Source: DASSTJ01 sp035707965 (GTDB taxonomy: Bacteria; Actinomycetota; Actinomycetes; Actinomycetales; Angustibacteraceae). From it: a DNA stretch of 64,000 nt. A program made the translations under genes and the position numbers. A model generated the notes under the pieces. That model searched no databases and was not told where the DNA came from. It saw nothing but the letters and a program-made list of their open reading frames with translations. The stretch spans positions 1 through 64,000 of the forward strand of contig DASSTJ010000065.1 in the NCBI GenBank assembly GCA_035707965.1. The letters run 5' to 3'. Below are positions 33,916 to 43,140 of the stretch, piece by piece. Each line of letters begins with the position of its first letter. Position 1 is the first letter of the stretch.

Positions 33916-35138
33916 GGACGTGGAACCTCTCTGCTCAGGGCGGACTCCAGCGAGTCCAGGTCACGGGCGAGGGCGACGAGCTCACGGTCGTCGCGGGGTG
34001 CAGGACCGGCCAGCAGCGCCGACAGCTCGGACGCCGGCCGGTCGGAGTGCTCGGCCACCACGGCGGCGACCACCTCGGGGGGTGCGGTGCGCGGCAGCCC
34101 GTGCCGGACGGCGACCCGGCGTCCGGCGGCGGCCCGCAGCACCGCAGCGGCCCGGCCACGGGCTCGGGCGCGCCGGTACAGGGCGGCGCGTCCGAGCGTG
34201 GTCTCGACGGAGCGGACGACGACGGGGAGCGGCTCGGTGACCAGCCGACCGAGACGGCGGCCACGCCACAGCACGACGACGAGCAGCGCGACGGCGAGCT
34301 GGGCCACCACCCAGCCGACCTGACGGGGCAGCAGGTCGGTCAGGGACGTCGTCCCCGATCCGGGTGCGGAGGTGCCGACGGTCGGCGTCCACCACACGAG
34401 CACCGGCTGCTGGCCGAGCACGCCCACCGCCAGTGCGGCGTCTCCGTGGTCGGCGAGCCTGTCGTTGGTGAGCGCGTCACCGCTGCCGAGAAGGGTGACC
34501 CTGCCACCACCCTCGGTCTCGAGGATGAGGTACGTGGCGCCGTCGTCGGTGGAGTAGCACGCCGACGTCGCCGAACCGCTGCGGTAGGCAGTCGTGCCCG
34601 CCAGCACGTCTCCCGCCCGACGGGCGACCGGCTCGTCGCACCCGGGGACGAGCGTGGTCGGCGACGCCGTCGCTGCTGCCGACACCGGGAGGTCGAGGTC
34701 GGCGAGCTCGGACTGCTGCGCCTCGACGAGGACGACCTGCGCCCCCGTGGTCGTGAGGAGCCGCCGCAGCTGGTCCGTCGTCGACGCGGTCAGCAGGTCG
34801 GTGCGGGCGACGACCACGGTGGCCCTCCCGCCGACCCGCTCGACGTGGTCCAGCACCTCGTCACCACGGGACCGCTGCTGCACCACGACACCGTGGTCGT
34901 CGAGCACGTGGACCAGGGCGCGGGTGCCGTCGGGCCCCGCGTTGCCGGGGTCGAGGCGGTCGAGGTTGGTGGGTCGGAGCAGCACCAGGCCGATGCTCGC
35001 CGAGACCAGCACCAGAAGGGCGACCAGCAGCGGCCAGCGCCACTGCGCCACGCGCCGGCGCAAGGGGGTCCTCGACGGCCCCCGAGGAGCGGCCGCAGGT
35101 CGGTCGGTGGTCGTGGTGCCGTGCGCCGTCGCCGTCAC
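33912..35138 (-). CDS. DUF4350 domain-containing membrane protein
   Basis: Protein of 408 residues. One membrane segment near residues 33-51 (WPLLVALLVLVSASIGLVLL) is followed by a DUF4350 domain (LDPGNAGPDGTRALVHVLDDHG near 60, then an alpha/beta fold with VVLVEAQQSEL). A second segment lies near 262-280 (VGWVVAQLAVALLVVVLW), and the remaining C-terminal region is cytoplasmic, rich in Ala and Arg. Two extracytoplasmic Cys (GCDEP and SACYSTD) may pair. It overlaps its neighbours at both ends by GTGA. It holds the Rv3691-type position beside MoxR. Confidence 0.8.
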   Translation of the reverse strand: MTATAHGTTTTDRPAAAPRGPSRTPLRRRVAQWRWPLLVALLVLVSASIGLVLLRPTNLDRLDPGNAGPDGTRALVHVLDDHGVVVQQRSRGDEVLDHVERVGGRATVVVARTDLLTASTTDQLRRLLTTTGAQVVLVEAQQSELADLDLPVSAAATASPTTLVPGCDEPVARRAGDVLAGTTAYRSGSATSACYSTDDGATYLILETEGGGRVTLLGSGDALTNDRLADHGDAALAVGVLGQQPVLVWWTPTVGTSAPGSGTTSLTDLLPRQVGWVVAQLAVALLVVVLWRGRRLGRLVTEPLPVVVRSVETTLGRAALYRRARARGRAAAVLRAAAGRRVAVRHGLPRTAPPEVVAAVVAEHSDRPASELSALLAGPAPRDDRELVALARDLDSLESALSREVPRP

Positions 35139-35815
35139 GTGCTCGCTCCGGCAGTAGCCCCGGCCGTCGCCGGCCGCGCCGTGAGCACGCGGTCGTGCAG
35201 GTCGCGCAGCATGCTGTCGTGCTGGGGGAGCGCCTCGCGCGAGCCGTAGCAGACGTCGTCGAAGACGGTGGCGGCCTCGTGGAGGCGACCGACCAGGTCC
35301 GGCAGCGCCGGCGCGACGTCGGGTGCGACCTCCTGCGCCGTGCGACCCGGCAGCTGGTCGACGAACCCCCGCTCCTCCAGCGTGCGGACGACGGCCCGGA
35401 ACCTCTCGCGGACCGCGTCGGCCCACCGGCCGTCGGCGGCGGCCGCGTCGGCCAGCGCCCTGTGCTCCCTCGCCGTCCGGACGGTGCCCTGCAGCACGGC
35501 TGCCGACGGGGTTCGACGCGCCGACCCTCGGACCGGCCCCGTGCGGAACCAGATCACCAGCACGAGCACCAGCAGGAGAGCGACCAGGATGACGAGCCCG
35601 CCGGTGCCACCGGGTCCGGCCGGCAGCTCGAGGTTCTGCAGCGTGCGCCAGAGCCAGAGGATCGCACGTTCCGTCCAGCTCGGCTCGTGCTGCGCGTAGA
35701 CCGGATCGCTCAGCTCCTGCCACGCCCAGCGTCGGGCCTCGTCGCGGCCGGGGTCGAGCGGCGGCGCGAGAGGCAGAGCCGTCTGGACGAGGCTCGACAG
35801 GGAAGGGGCCGACAT
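35135..35815 (-). CDS. DUF4129 domain-containing protein
   Basis: Protein of 226 residues with one membrane segment near 72-90 (GLVILVALLLVLVLVIWF). The DUF4129 core follows: DGRWADAVRERFRAVVRTLEERG near 128-150 (in parts) and LPGRTAQEVA, then AATVFDDVCYGSREA near 183. Members sit in MoxR operons and sometimes fuse to transglutaminase domains; none is fused here. It begins with ATG 13 bases after the preceding membrane-protein stop. Confidence 0.85.
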   Translation of the reverse strand: MSAPSLSSLVQTALPLAPPLDPGRDEARRWAWQELSDPVYAQHEPSWTERAILWLWRTLQNLELPAGPGGTGGLVILVALLLVLVLVIWFRTGPVRGSARRTPSAAVLQGTVRTAREHRALADAAAADGRWADAVRERFRAVVRTLEERGFVDQLPGRTAQEVAPDVAPALPDLVGRLHEAATVFDDVCYGSREALPQHDSMLRDLHDRVLTARPATAGATAGAST

Positions 35816-35828
35816 GGGCTGGCCGGCG

Positions 35829-37034
35829 TCAGCGCTCGGCGGCGGCGCGAGCGAGCGCGACGTCGAGGCCTTCTCGTCGGATGCGGAGGTCGATGTAGAG
35901 CAGCGCGGTCAGCGCCGCGGTGAACGGCGCCGTCACGGTGCTCGCCAGGACGGAGCCGATGTTCGACACCACGAGAGCGATCTGCATGCCGGTCGTGACG
36001 TCGCCGAGCGACTCGCCGTCGCCTCCGGCGAGCGTCCCACCCAGGTTGCCGATGAGCGAGAACGGCAGCTGGACCAGCCCGTTGATCGCACCGGCGATGA
36101 TCGCCCCGAGCAGGAGGATGCCGAAGGCGCGCCACCACGACCCGGTGACGAGGCGCCACGAGCGGCGCAGCGCCCCACCCACGCCCAGCTGCTCGAGCAG
36201 GAGCGCTGGTGCGGCGAAGGCCAGCCGCACGTACACGAGGACGGACAGCACGATCGCGGCGACGACGCCGAGCGCCAGAGCGAGCCCGCCGCCGACGTCG
36301 ATGCGGGCGGCGAGCAGCAGGATCCCGGGGACGACAGGGACCAGCACGGCGAGCAGGACGACGAGGGCCGACATCAGGCTCAGGCCGACCAGGGCGAGCA
36401 GCCGGGGCCGCGCGCGCCGCCACACCTCGCCGGCGGACGGCTTGCGGCCGAGGACGGCCTGGCTGACGGCCACGATGAGGATGCCGGTGAGGACGATCGT
36501 CATCAGCGTCTGCACGACGAAGGGCAGCAGGAAACCCATGACCCCGCCACCCACCACCGAGGCGATCTCGTCGGCCTGGAGCCGGTCGTCCGTGCCCTGG
36601 AAGCCGGCGGCCACCCGTGGAAGGCCGACGACGATGAAGACGCTCGAGAGCACGGCGGAGATCGCCATCAGCGCGGCCGAGAGCCCGAGCATGACGCGAG
36701 GGTTCTGCCGCATGGTCTGCACGGCGCCGTCGAGCAGGTCGCCCAGCCCCAGCGGCCGCAGCGGCACCACCCCGGGCTTCGGCGGCGGCGTCCACCCCGG
36801 CCCCGCACCGTAGGGAGGCACCTGCCCCCAGCCGGTCGGCGGCGCACCGCCTCCGGGTGGTGGCGCGCCCCAGCCCGTCGTGGCCGGCGACGACGACGGT
36901 TGGTGTCCCCGGTCCCGGCCGGGCTGGTCACCGGCCTCCTGACCTACCTCGTCACCTGCTGCGGGCCCGGTGCGCGGGTCGGGTGCCTGCCACCCGGAGG
37001 GCGGCTGCCACCCGGAGGACGGCGGTTGCGTCAC
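35829..37034 (-). CDS. GDPD-membrane-domain-like polytopic protein
   Basis: First gene of the minus-strand MoxR operon, 401 residues. The first 120 are disordered and rich in Pro, Gly and Gln (TGWGAPPPGGGAPPTGWG). Then VVPLRPLGLGDLLDGAVQTM near 123-142 opens a region with about six membrane segments resembling the glycerophosphodiester phosphodiesterase membrane domain. GGAGGA stands 6 bases before the GTG chosen; an in-frame extension to 37172 lacks a ribosome site. No enzymatic residues were found. It may form a membrane scaffold for the operon's other products. Confidence 0.75.
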   Translation of the reverse strand: MTQPPSSGWQPPSGWQAPDPRTGPAAGDEVGQEAGDQPGRDRGHQPSSSPATTGWGAPPPGGGAPPTGWGQVPPYGAGPGWTPPPKPGVVPLRPLGLGDLLDGAVQTMRQNPRVMLGLSAALMAISAVLSSVFIVVGLPRVAAGFQGTDDRLQADEIASVVGGGVMGFLLPFVVQTLMTIVLTGILIVAVSQAVLGRKPSAGEVWRRARPRLLALVGLSLMSALVVLLAVLVPVVPGILLLAARIDVGGGLALALGVVAAIVLSVLVYVRLAFAAPALLLEQLGVGGALRRSWRLVTGSWWRAFGILLLGAIIAGAINGLVQLPFSLIGNLGGTLAGGDGESLGDVTTGMQIALVVSNIGSVLASTVTAPFTAALTALLYIDLRIRREGLDVALARAAAER

Positions 37035-37238
37035 GACTCGTCCTCCGGCGACGTTGGGTGTGCTCGCGGTTGGTCGGCGTCGGGGCGACCGCCGCCGACC
37101 GCTCAATCGTGCCAGAAGGCCGCTCCGTGACGTCGTCGAGCCGTGAAGCCTGTGGACGGTACGGGGAAGCACGCGCTCGCAGGTGCGACCATGGAGGGCA
37201 CGAGCCTGCGGTGCAGGGATCTCGGGAAGGTCGATCTG

Positions 37239-37270
37239 ATGAAGGCGGCGTCATGAAGGCGGTTCCGTGA
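37239..37270 (+). other. two chained five-codon mini-ORFs before mtrA
   Basis: ATG-AAG-GCG-GCG-TCA-TGA (37239-37256) encodes MKAAS, and its TGA overlaps the ATG of a second ORF (37253-37270) encoding MKAVP. The TGA of that one overlaps the mtrA GTG. GGAAGG lies 8 bases before the first ATG. The three starts look like tandem copies of one start site and are linked only by ATGA/GTGA steps. The preceding 200 bases, between mtrA and the divergent operon, show no clear promoter. Confidence 0.6.
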
Positions 37271-37947
37271 AAGCCCGGGTCCTCGTCGTGGACGACGACA
37301 CGGCGCTGGCCGAGATGCTGGGCATCGTGCTGCGGGGCGAGGGTTTCGACCCCGTGCACTGCGCCGACGGCGAGTCGGCGATGGTCGCCTTCCGTGAGAC
37401 CCGTCCCGACCTCGTGCTGCTGGACGTCATGCTGCCCGGCCTCGACGGCATCGAGGTCTGTCGACGCATCCGCAGCGAGTCCGGCATCCCGATCGTGATG
37501 CTGACGGCGAAGACCGACACGGTCGACGTCGTCGTCGGGCTCGAGTCGGGCGCTGACGACTACGTGGTGAAGCCGTTCAAGCCGAAGGAGCTGGTGGCAC
37601 GCATCCGGGCCCGCCTGCGGGGATCAGCCGATACCGGTCCGGAGCGGCTGCAGATCGGCGACCTGAGCATCGACGTGGCGGGCCACACCGTGTCGCGTGG
37701 CGACCAGGCCATCTCGCTCACGCCGCTGGAGTTCGAGCTGCTGGTGGCCCTCGCCCGCAAGCCGTGGCAGGTGTTCTCCCGTGAGGTCCTGCTCGAGCAG
37801 GTGTGGGGATACCGGCACGCGGGTGACACGCGCCTGGTCAACGTGCACGTGCAACGGCTCCGCTCCAAGATCGAGCGTGACCCCGAGCGTCCTGAGGTGG
37901 TCGTGACGGTCCGTGGCGTCGGCTACAAGGCGGGGCCTCGGGGGTGA
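37267..37947 (+). CDS. mtrA: response regulator MtrA
   Basis: OmpR/PhoB-class DNA-binding regulator of 226 residues that partners MtrB and in actinobacteria controls cell-wall, replication and division genes. The receiver has Asp9/Asp10 and the phosphorylated Asp53 in LLLDVMLPG, Thr in MLTAKTD near 79, and Lys in VVKPFKPKE near 101. The winged helix covers about 128-224 (SLTPLEFELLVALARKPWQV, VWGYRHAGDTRLVNVHVQRLR in parts, GVGYKAG). Its stop overlaps mtrB (GTGA). Translation may depend on ribosomes arriving from the mini-ORFs. Confidence 0.95.
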   Translation: MKARVLVVDDDTALAEMLGIVLRGEGFDPVHCADGESAMVAFRETRPDLVLLDVMLPGLDGIEVCRRIRSESGIPIVMLTAKTDTVDVVVGLESGADDYVVKPFKPKELVARIRARLRGSADTGPERLQIGDLSIDVAGHTVSRGDQAISLTPLEFELLVALARKPWQVFSREVLLEQVWGYRHAGDTRLVNVHVQRLRSKIERDPERPEVVVTVRGVGYKAGPRG

Positions 37948-39614
37948 ACGCGTTCTCCGCGCCGACGGGGCTCCGGCGCCTGGGGAGCCTTCTGGCGCGG
38001 CCGTGGCGACGGTCCCTCCAGCTGCGCGTCGTCGCCACGACGATGCTGCTCGGCATGGTCGTCATCGTCGTGCTCGGCGGCCTCCTCTACACGCGCATCC
38101 GTGACGGGCTCGTGCAGGACCGGCTGGTGACGGCGCGCAGCGAGGCGACCCGCGGTGTCCGCGACGCCCAGGCCCGGTTCGACACGGTCACCGACCCCGA
38201 CTCGCTCAACGTGCTGGTCAACGACCTGCTCCCCCGCCTGGCGTCGCCGGAGGGCGACCGGTCCCGCGACGTGGTCCTGATGCGCGCGCTCACGAACGAC
38301 CGCCCCGCCGTCGTGCCGGAGCTGAGCTCCGGCGACGTGGCCGGCAGCACCATCCCGGCGTCGCTGCGGCGTCGGGTGACGTCGTCCAGCCAGCAGCAGC
38401 AGGAGTTCGTGCGCGTGCGCTACAGCGGCTCGTCCGAGACGAAGCCGGGCGTGGCCATCGGCTCGACGGTGACGCTGCCCGTCGCCGGCACCTACGAGCT
38501 GTACTTCGTCTTCCCGATGGACCGCGAGCAGGCGACCCTGGACCTGGTCCGCCGCACCCTGCTGGGTGGCGGCATCGCGCTCGTCCTCCTGGTCGGAGCA
38601 GTCGCCTACGTCGTGACCCGGCAGGTGGTCTCGCCGGTGCGACACGCCGCTGCCGTCGCGCACCGCCTGTCCTCCGGCCGGCTGCAGGAGCGCATGCGGG
38701 TGCGCGGCGAGGACGACCTGGCCAAGCTGGCGGCCTCGTTCAACACGATGGCGGCCAGCCTGCAGGCGCAGATCGCCCAGCTCGAGAACCTGTCCCGGGT
38801 CCAGCAGCGATTCGTCAGCGACGTGTCGCACGAGCTGCGGACGCCGCTGACGACCATCCGCATGGCGGCCGACGTCCTCCACGAGTCGCGTGCCGAGTTC
38901 GACCCCGCCATCGCGCGGTCCGTCGAGCTCCTCGCCACGCAGCTCGACCGGTTCGAGTCCTTGCTGGGCGACCTGCTCGAGATCAGCCGGATCGACGCGG
39001 GCGGTGAGCTGCTCGACCTCGAGCCGGTCGACCTGCGCGACCTCGCCGGTCGCGTCGTCGACGCGGCGAAGCCGCTGGCGCAAGGGGTCCTGGACCTGCA
39101 CGTGCCGACGCACGAGTGCGTCGCGCAGGTCGACAGCCGTCGGATCGAGCGGGTGCTGCGCAACCTCGTGGTGAACGCGATCGAGCACAGCAACGGCAAG
39201 CCGATCCTCGTGCGCGTAGCGACCGACGACGAGGACCCGCACGCCGCGGTGGCGATCAGCGTCCGTGACCACGGTGTGGGGCTACGCCCCGGCGAGGCAG
39301 CCCTCGTCTTCAACCGGTTCTGGCGTGCCGACCCGTCGCGCGCCCGCACGATCGGGGGCTCGGGCCTCGGGCTCGCCATCTCGAGCGAGGACGTACGACT
39401 CCACGGTGGCTGGTTGCAGGCGTGGGGCGAGCCCGGCGAGGGCAGCTGCTTCCGGATGACGCTGCCGACCGGTCCGGGGGTCGAGCTCTCGGCGTCGCCC
39501 CTGCCGCTCGCGCCCCAGCAGGAGGACATGGGGGTCGGCGCGCCCTACCTGCGCATCTCGCCACGCACCGCGCCGGACGTCGTCCGGCAGGAGCGGAGGG
39601 CCGGCCGTGCGTAG
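37944..39614 (+). CDS. mtrB: sensor histidine kinase MtrB
   Basis: Membrane kinase of 556 residues. Membrane segments at about 32-54 and 208-229 flank an extracytoplasmic sensor of some 150 residues. HAMP follows, then the dimerisation helix with the phosphorylated His in VSDVSHELRTPLTTIRM (His near 296). The catalytic domain has the N-box NLVVNAIEHSNG near 414, VRDHGVGLRPGEA near 440 and GGSGLGLAIS near 472. A 50-residue tail follows. lpqB starts 8 bases before the mtrB stop. Confidence 0.95.
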   Translation: MNAFSAPTGLRRLGSLLARPWRRSLQLRVVATTMLLGMVVIVVLGGLLYTRIRDGLVQDRLVTARSEATRGVRDAQARFDTVTDPDSLNVLVNDLLPRLASPEGDRSRDVVLMRALTNDRPAVVPELSSGDVAGSTIPASLRRRVTSSSQQQQEFVRVRYSGSSETKPGVAIGSTVTLPVAGTYELYFVFPMDREQATLDLVRRTLLGGGIALVLLVGAVAYVVTRQVVSPVRHAAAVAHRLSSGRLQERMRVRGEDDLAKLAASFNTMAASLQAQIAQLENLSRVQQRFVSDVSHELRTPLTTIRMAADVLHESRAEFDPAIARSVELLATQLDRFESLLGDLLEISRIDAGGELLDLEPVDLRDLAGRVVDAAKPLAQGVLDLHVPTHECVAQVDSRRIERVLRNLVVNAIEHSNGKPILVRVATDDEDPHAAVAISVRDHGVGLRPGEAALVFNRFWRADPSRARTIGGSGLGLAISSEDVRLHGGWLQAWGEPGEGSCFRMTLPTGPGVELSASPLPLAPQQEDMGVGAPYLRISPRTAPDVVRQERRAGRA

Positions 39615-41379
39615 CGTGACCCGGTCGTTCGCCCGGGCGGTCGTGGCCGTGCTGGCGCTGCTCTCGCTGGCGGCCTGTGCCGGGCTGCCCGACTCGGGCC
39701 CAGCCGGCCCGGGTCGCGACGTCGCCGAGGCGCCGGTGGAGCCGCTGAGGGTCGCCCCCGCCGGGCCGCTCCCGGGCTCGGCGCCGGAGCAGGTCGTCAG
39801 CGGCTTCCTCAACGCCGGCGCGGGGTTCGACGACGACCACGCCGTCGCCCGCTCGTTCCTCACCGGCGCCGCTCGGCAGAGCTGGCTGCCCGGGCAGAAG
39901 GTCATCGTCTTCCCGGACGACGCGTCGCTGCGCATGGCTGTGCGCGGCGACACGTCGCCGGTGCAGGTCGACGTCCGAGCCCCGGTCAGCGCCACCATCG
40001 ACTCCGAGGGGCGGTTCGTCCAGGCGGCACCGGGCACCCAGGCGCACGCCGTCTTCACCCTGAGCAAGATCTCCGGCGAGTGGCGCATCTCGGTGATGGA
40101 CGAGGCGTTCGGGCTGTGGCTGCCGCAGTACGAGCTGGACCGCGCGTTCAGCCCGCTGCGCCTGTACTTCGTCGCCACCGGCATGCGTGCGCTCGTGCCC
40201 GACCTCCGTTGGGTGCCCGGTCCGCGGCCGGCGCTCGCGACCGCCCTCGTGCGTCAGCTGATCGCCGGCCCGCCCGGCTACCTCCGGGGTGCCGTGTCGT
40301 CGGGCATCCCGGCCGGCACGCGGCTGGCGGTCGAGGCCGTGCCGACGACGAACGGCATCGCGCAGGTCGACCTGTCGGCCACGGCGCTGACCGCGTCGCC
40401 CGAGCAGCGCGTCGCGCTGTGGGCGCAGCTGACGGCGACGCTGCGACAGCTGCCGTCCGTGAGCGGGGTCCACATCACGGTGAACGGCGCGGCGTTCCCG
40501 ATCCCGGGCGTGAGCGGGTCGGTCGCGCGGGACGACCAGGGCTATCGCGACGACGTCCGCGTGACCGGCGCGCCGATCGTGCTGTCCGCCGATCGGCTGC
40601 TGCGGGTCGACGTCGGCACCGGCACCGTCGACGACCGCGAGTCCGGGTCGTCGACGGGTCTGCCACCGGCGCCTGCCCTGCGCTCGGTGTCGGCGTCCCC
40701 GCAGGCCACCTTCCTGGTCGGGGTCTCCACCGACGGCACGAGGCTCGTGCGCCTGCGCTCGAACGGCTCGCCGCTCGTGCTGGCGTCTGGCACGGCCCTC
40801 GTCGCCCCCACGGTGGACGCCCGTGGCTGGACGTGGACCGCTGACGCGCAGGTCCCAGGGCGGCTCAGCGTCATCGCACCCGTGCCCGGCACCGATCCCG
40901 CGACGGCGCCGCCGGAGGTGCGTCACACGATCGCCGTGCCGTGGCTGGAGGGTCGCACCGTCCGAGCTCTCGACGTGTCACGGGACGGCGCACGCATCGC
41001 GGTCGTCTCGACCGGGCCCGACGGCTCCGTGCGGCTCGACGTCGGCGGCATCGTCCGGGAGGCCACGGGGCGGCCGGTCCGCATGGCCGACAACCTGGTC
41101 GTGGGCCGTGCTCTGCGGCGTCCGAGCGACGTGGCATGGGGCGACCGGACGAGCCTCGTGGTGCTGGCCCTCGACGGCAAGGGTGTCGTGTCGCCGTACG
41201 AGCTCGTCGTCGGCGGCTCGTCAACCGCGCTGGCCCCCTCGCCGGGCGTCACCGGGGTGGCCGTGGGCGACGGGCTCCGGGCGGTCTACCTCACCACCAC
41301 GTCGGGCACGGTGCTCGTGCGCAGCGGCAACGGCTGGCGCAAGGTCGGCGAGGGCCGAGCCGTCACCATCCCGCAGTGA
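39607..41379 (+). CDS. lpqB: lipoprotein LpqB
   Basis: Secreted lipoprotein of 590 residues that modulates MtrB in mycobacteria and Streptomyces. The signal peptide ends in the lipobox LAAC with Cys24 as the acylated residue. A GerMN-type domain lies about 200-300 (LVRQLIAGPPGYLRGAVSSG), followed by a beta-propeller-like LpqB domain to the end. It completes the mtrA-mtrB-lpqB unit. Its TGA is shared with the start chosen for comF. Confidence 0.93.
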   Translation: MRSVTRSFARAVVAVLALLSLAACAGLPDSGPAGPGRDVAEAPVEPLRVAPAGPLPGSAPEQVVSGFLNAGAGFDDDHAVARSFLTGAARQSWLPGQKVIVFPDDASLRMAVRGDTSPVQVDVRAPVSATIDSEGRFVQAAPGTQAHAVFTLSKISGEWRISVMDEAFGLWLPQYELDRAFSPLRLYFVATGMRALVPDLRWVPGPRPALATALVRQLIAGPPGYLRGAVSSGIPAGTRLAVEAVPTTNGIAQVDLSATALTASPEQRVALWAQLTATLRQLPSVSGVHITVNGAAFPIPGVSGSVARDDQGYRDDVRVTGAPIVLSADRLLRVDVGTGTVDDRESGSSTGLPPAPALRSVSASPQATFLVGVSTDGTRLVRLRSNGSPLVLASGTALVAPTVDARGWTWTADAQVPGRLSVIAPVPGTDPATAPPEVRHTIAVPWLEGRTVRALDVSRDGARIAVVSTGPDGSVRLDVGGIVREATGRPVRMADNLVVGRALRRPSDVAWGDRTSLVVLALDGKGVVSPYELVVGGSSTALAPSPGVTGVAVGDGLRAVYLTTTSGTVLVRSGNGWRKVGEGRAVTIPQ

Positions 41380-42167
41380 GGCACCGCGCCGCGCCTGGTC
41401 TGGTGCGGTCGTCGCTGGCCGACGTCATCGACCTGGTGCTGCGCCGGGAGTGCGCGGGCTGCGGTCGCACGGGCACGTCCTGGTGCTCGGACTGCTGGTC
41501 GTCGTTGCTCGGCGTGCCGCAGGTTCGCCGGCTCGACGGGCCCGAGGCCCGGGCGTCCCTGTCGGTGTGGTCCGCCGGCGAGTACCGCGACGAGGTCCGC
41601 AGCGCAGTGGTCGCGTGGAAGGACCGCGGGCGCACCGACCTCACGCCGGTGCTGGCCCGCGCGCTGCGCCGGTCGGTGCTGCAGGCCTGGGGCGCCGCTG
41701 AGCGCCCGCGGTCCGCGGCGGCTGGCTCCGGGCCGGTGCTGCTGGTCCCGGCGCCGTCGTCCGCCCGGTCCCGCCGGCAGCGCGGGCACGAACCCGTGCG
41801 CGACCTCGCCCTGCGCTGTGCGGCGGCCCTTCGCCGGCAGGGGGTAGAGGTGCGTGTCGTCCCCGTCCTGGCGCAGGCGCGCCAGCTGCAGGACCAGGTC
41901 GGACTCGGAGTCGCCGGCCGTTCGGCCAACCTGGCCGGGGCCCTGTGCGCCCGGCAAGGGTGGACCCGTCACGTGCTCGGCCGGGACTGCATCGTGGTCG
42001 ACGACGTGGTGACCACCGGTGCCACGCTGCTCGAGTGCCGCCGGGCGCTGACCGACGTCGGCGCCCGGGTCCACGGCGCGGCGACGGTGGCGGCGACGCC
42101 GAGACGAGCGCCGCATGGCGGCGATCAGAGATTCACCCGGACGGCCCTGCAGACCGGGGACGGTTGA
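41376..42167 (+). CDS. comF: ComF family phosphoribosyltransferase-like protein
   Basis: Protein of 263 residues. A zinc ribbon opens it (CAGCGRTGTSWCSDC near 25-39), and a PRTase fold follows with VLLVPAPSSARSRRQRGHEPV near 126-146 (in parts), the PRPP loop CIVVDDVVTTGATLLECRRAL near 206-226 (in parts) and QDQVGLGVAGRSANLAGA between them. ComF helps DNA uptake in competent bacteria; in actinobacteria it is carried after lpqB without a proven role. I chose the GTG overlapping the lpqB stop; a GTG nine codons later is possible. Confidence 0.85.
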   Translation: MRHRAAPGLVRSSLADVIDLVLRRECAGCGRTGTSWCSDCWSSLLGVPQVRRLDGPEARASLSVWSAGEYRDEVRSAVVAWKDRGRTDLTPVLARALRRSVLQAWGAAERPRSAAAGSGPVLLVPAPSSARSRRQRGHEPVRDLALRCAAALRRQGVEVRVVPVLAQARQLQDQVGLGVAGRSANLAGALCARQGWTRHVLGRDCIVVDDVVTTGATLLECRRALTDVGARVHGAATVAATPRRAPHGGDQRFTRTALQTGDG

Positions 42168-42377
42168 CTCTCCCATCCGCGTCACTTGTCGCGTAGCGTC
42201 GAGCCATGAGCCGGCACGACACCAGCGTGCGGGGCGAAGCGCCGCCGGGCGGCTTCCGCTCCGGGGGCTCACCGGGGGCCGGGGGGTGGTGCGGCGACTG
42301 ACGGGTTCGCGGCCCTGGTGTGCGTATTCCGGTGCGCGTGACGCGCGCCGTCGGACGCGATGAGGAGGTCATCCCCC
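42168..42377 (+). other. gap between comF and hpf
   Basis: This 210-base gap contains a G-rich stretch with GCTCCGGGGGCTCACCGGGGGC-like repeats (about 42258-42287) and a 30-codon frame from ATG at 42206 that lacks a ribosome site and family features. I see no convincing promoter or riboswitch. AGGAGG directly upstream of hpf is its ribosome site. Confidence 0.4.
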
Positions 42378-43043
42378 ATGGACATTGTGGTCGTCGGTCG
42401 GCACATCGAGGTCAAGGAGCGGTTCCGCAAGCACGTGCTGGACAAGCTCGCGAAGGTCCCGCAGCTCGCGCCGCGGATCCAACGCCTCGACGTCGTGGTC
42501 TCGCACGAGGGGAAGGGGCGCCAGTCGGCGGTGTGCGAGCGGATCGAGATCACCGCGGTGGGCAAGGGACCGGTGGTGCGCGCGGAGGCCGCCGCTGAGG
42601 ATGCCTACGTCGCCCTCGACAAGGCGTACAACAAGCTGCTCGAGAGGCTGCGCCGGGCGCACGACCGCAAGGTGATGGGGCGCCGTCGGCACGCTCCCGA
42701 CGTGCTGGCGCAGACCGTTCTCGCCATGGCGCAGGACAACGCGTCGACCGAGGTGGACAGCGAGCCGGACCGTCACGACGACGACGGACCGGACAGTCCC
42801 GTCGAGATCCGCGAGAAGGTGCACCGCGCGGTGCCCATGACGCTCGACCAGGCGCTCTACGAGATGGAGCTCGTCGGCCACGACTTCTTCCTGTTCATGG
42901 ACAGCGACAGCGGCTGCCCGAGCGTCGTCTACCGCCGCCGCGGGTGGTCCTACGGCGTGCTGCGCCTGGAGCCGGAGGACGCCACAGCCGAGCCGGCAGC
43001 TCCGGCACGCGAGCCGGCGTACAGCGGCAGCCCCACGGGCTGA
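42378..43043 (+). CDS. hpf: long-form ribosome hibernation promoting factor
   Basis: Binds the decoding region of idle 30S subunits and dimerises ribosomes into 100S particles. The 221-residue protein has the N-terminal S30AE domain (MDIVVVGRHIEVKERFRKHV to about 105), an acidic linker (VDSEPDRHDDDGPDSPVEI) and the C-terminal dimerisation domain (VPMTLDQALYEMELVGHDFF, VVYRRRGWSYGVLRL). ATG after AGGAGG was chosen over an in-frame start six codons earlier. It precedes a strong terminator. Confidence 0.93.
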   Translation: MDIVVVGRHIEVKERFRKHVLDKLAKVPQLAPRIQRLDVVVSHEGKGRQSAVCERIEITAVGKGPVVRAEAAAEDAYVALDKAYNKLLERLRRAHDRKVMGRRRHAPDVLAQTVLAMAQDNASTEVDSEPDRHDDDGPDSPVEIREKVHRAVPMTLDQALYEMELVGHDFFLFMDSDSGCPSVVYRRRGWSYGVLRLEPEDATAEPAAPAREPAYSGSPTG

Positions 43044-43052
43044 CGTCGCCCG

Positions 43053-43092
43053 GTCGGGCCCGGGTCGCGATCATGCGGCCCGGGCCCGACCC
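43053..43092 (+). terminator. strong terminator after hpf
   Basis: GGTCGGGCCCGGG (43053-43065) pairs perfectly with CCCGGGCCCGACC (43080-43092) around a 14-base loop. It separates hpf from the response-regulator gene, so the latter needs its own promoter, which I could not identify. Confidence 0.8.
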
Positions 43093-43140
43093 GCGCATGC
43101 CAGAATGGGCACGTGGGGGGTCCAGTGGAGGAAGGCGATC

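Noticed and set aside
42206..42301. Short frame of about 30 codons before hpf
   Set aside because: No ribosome site, Gly/Pro-rich composition, no recognisable family.
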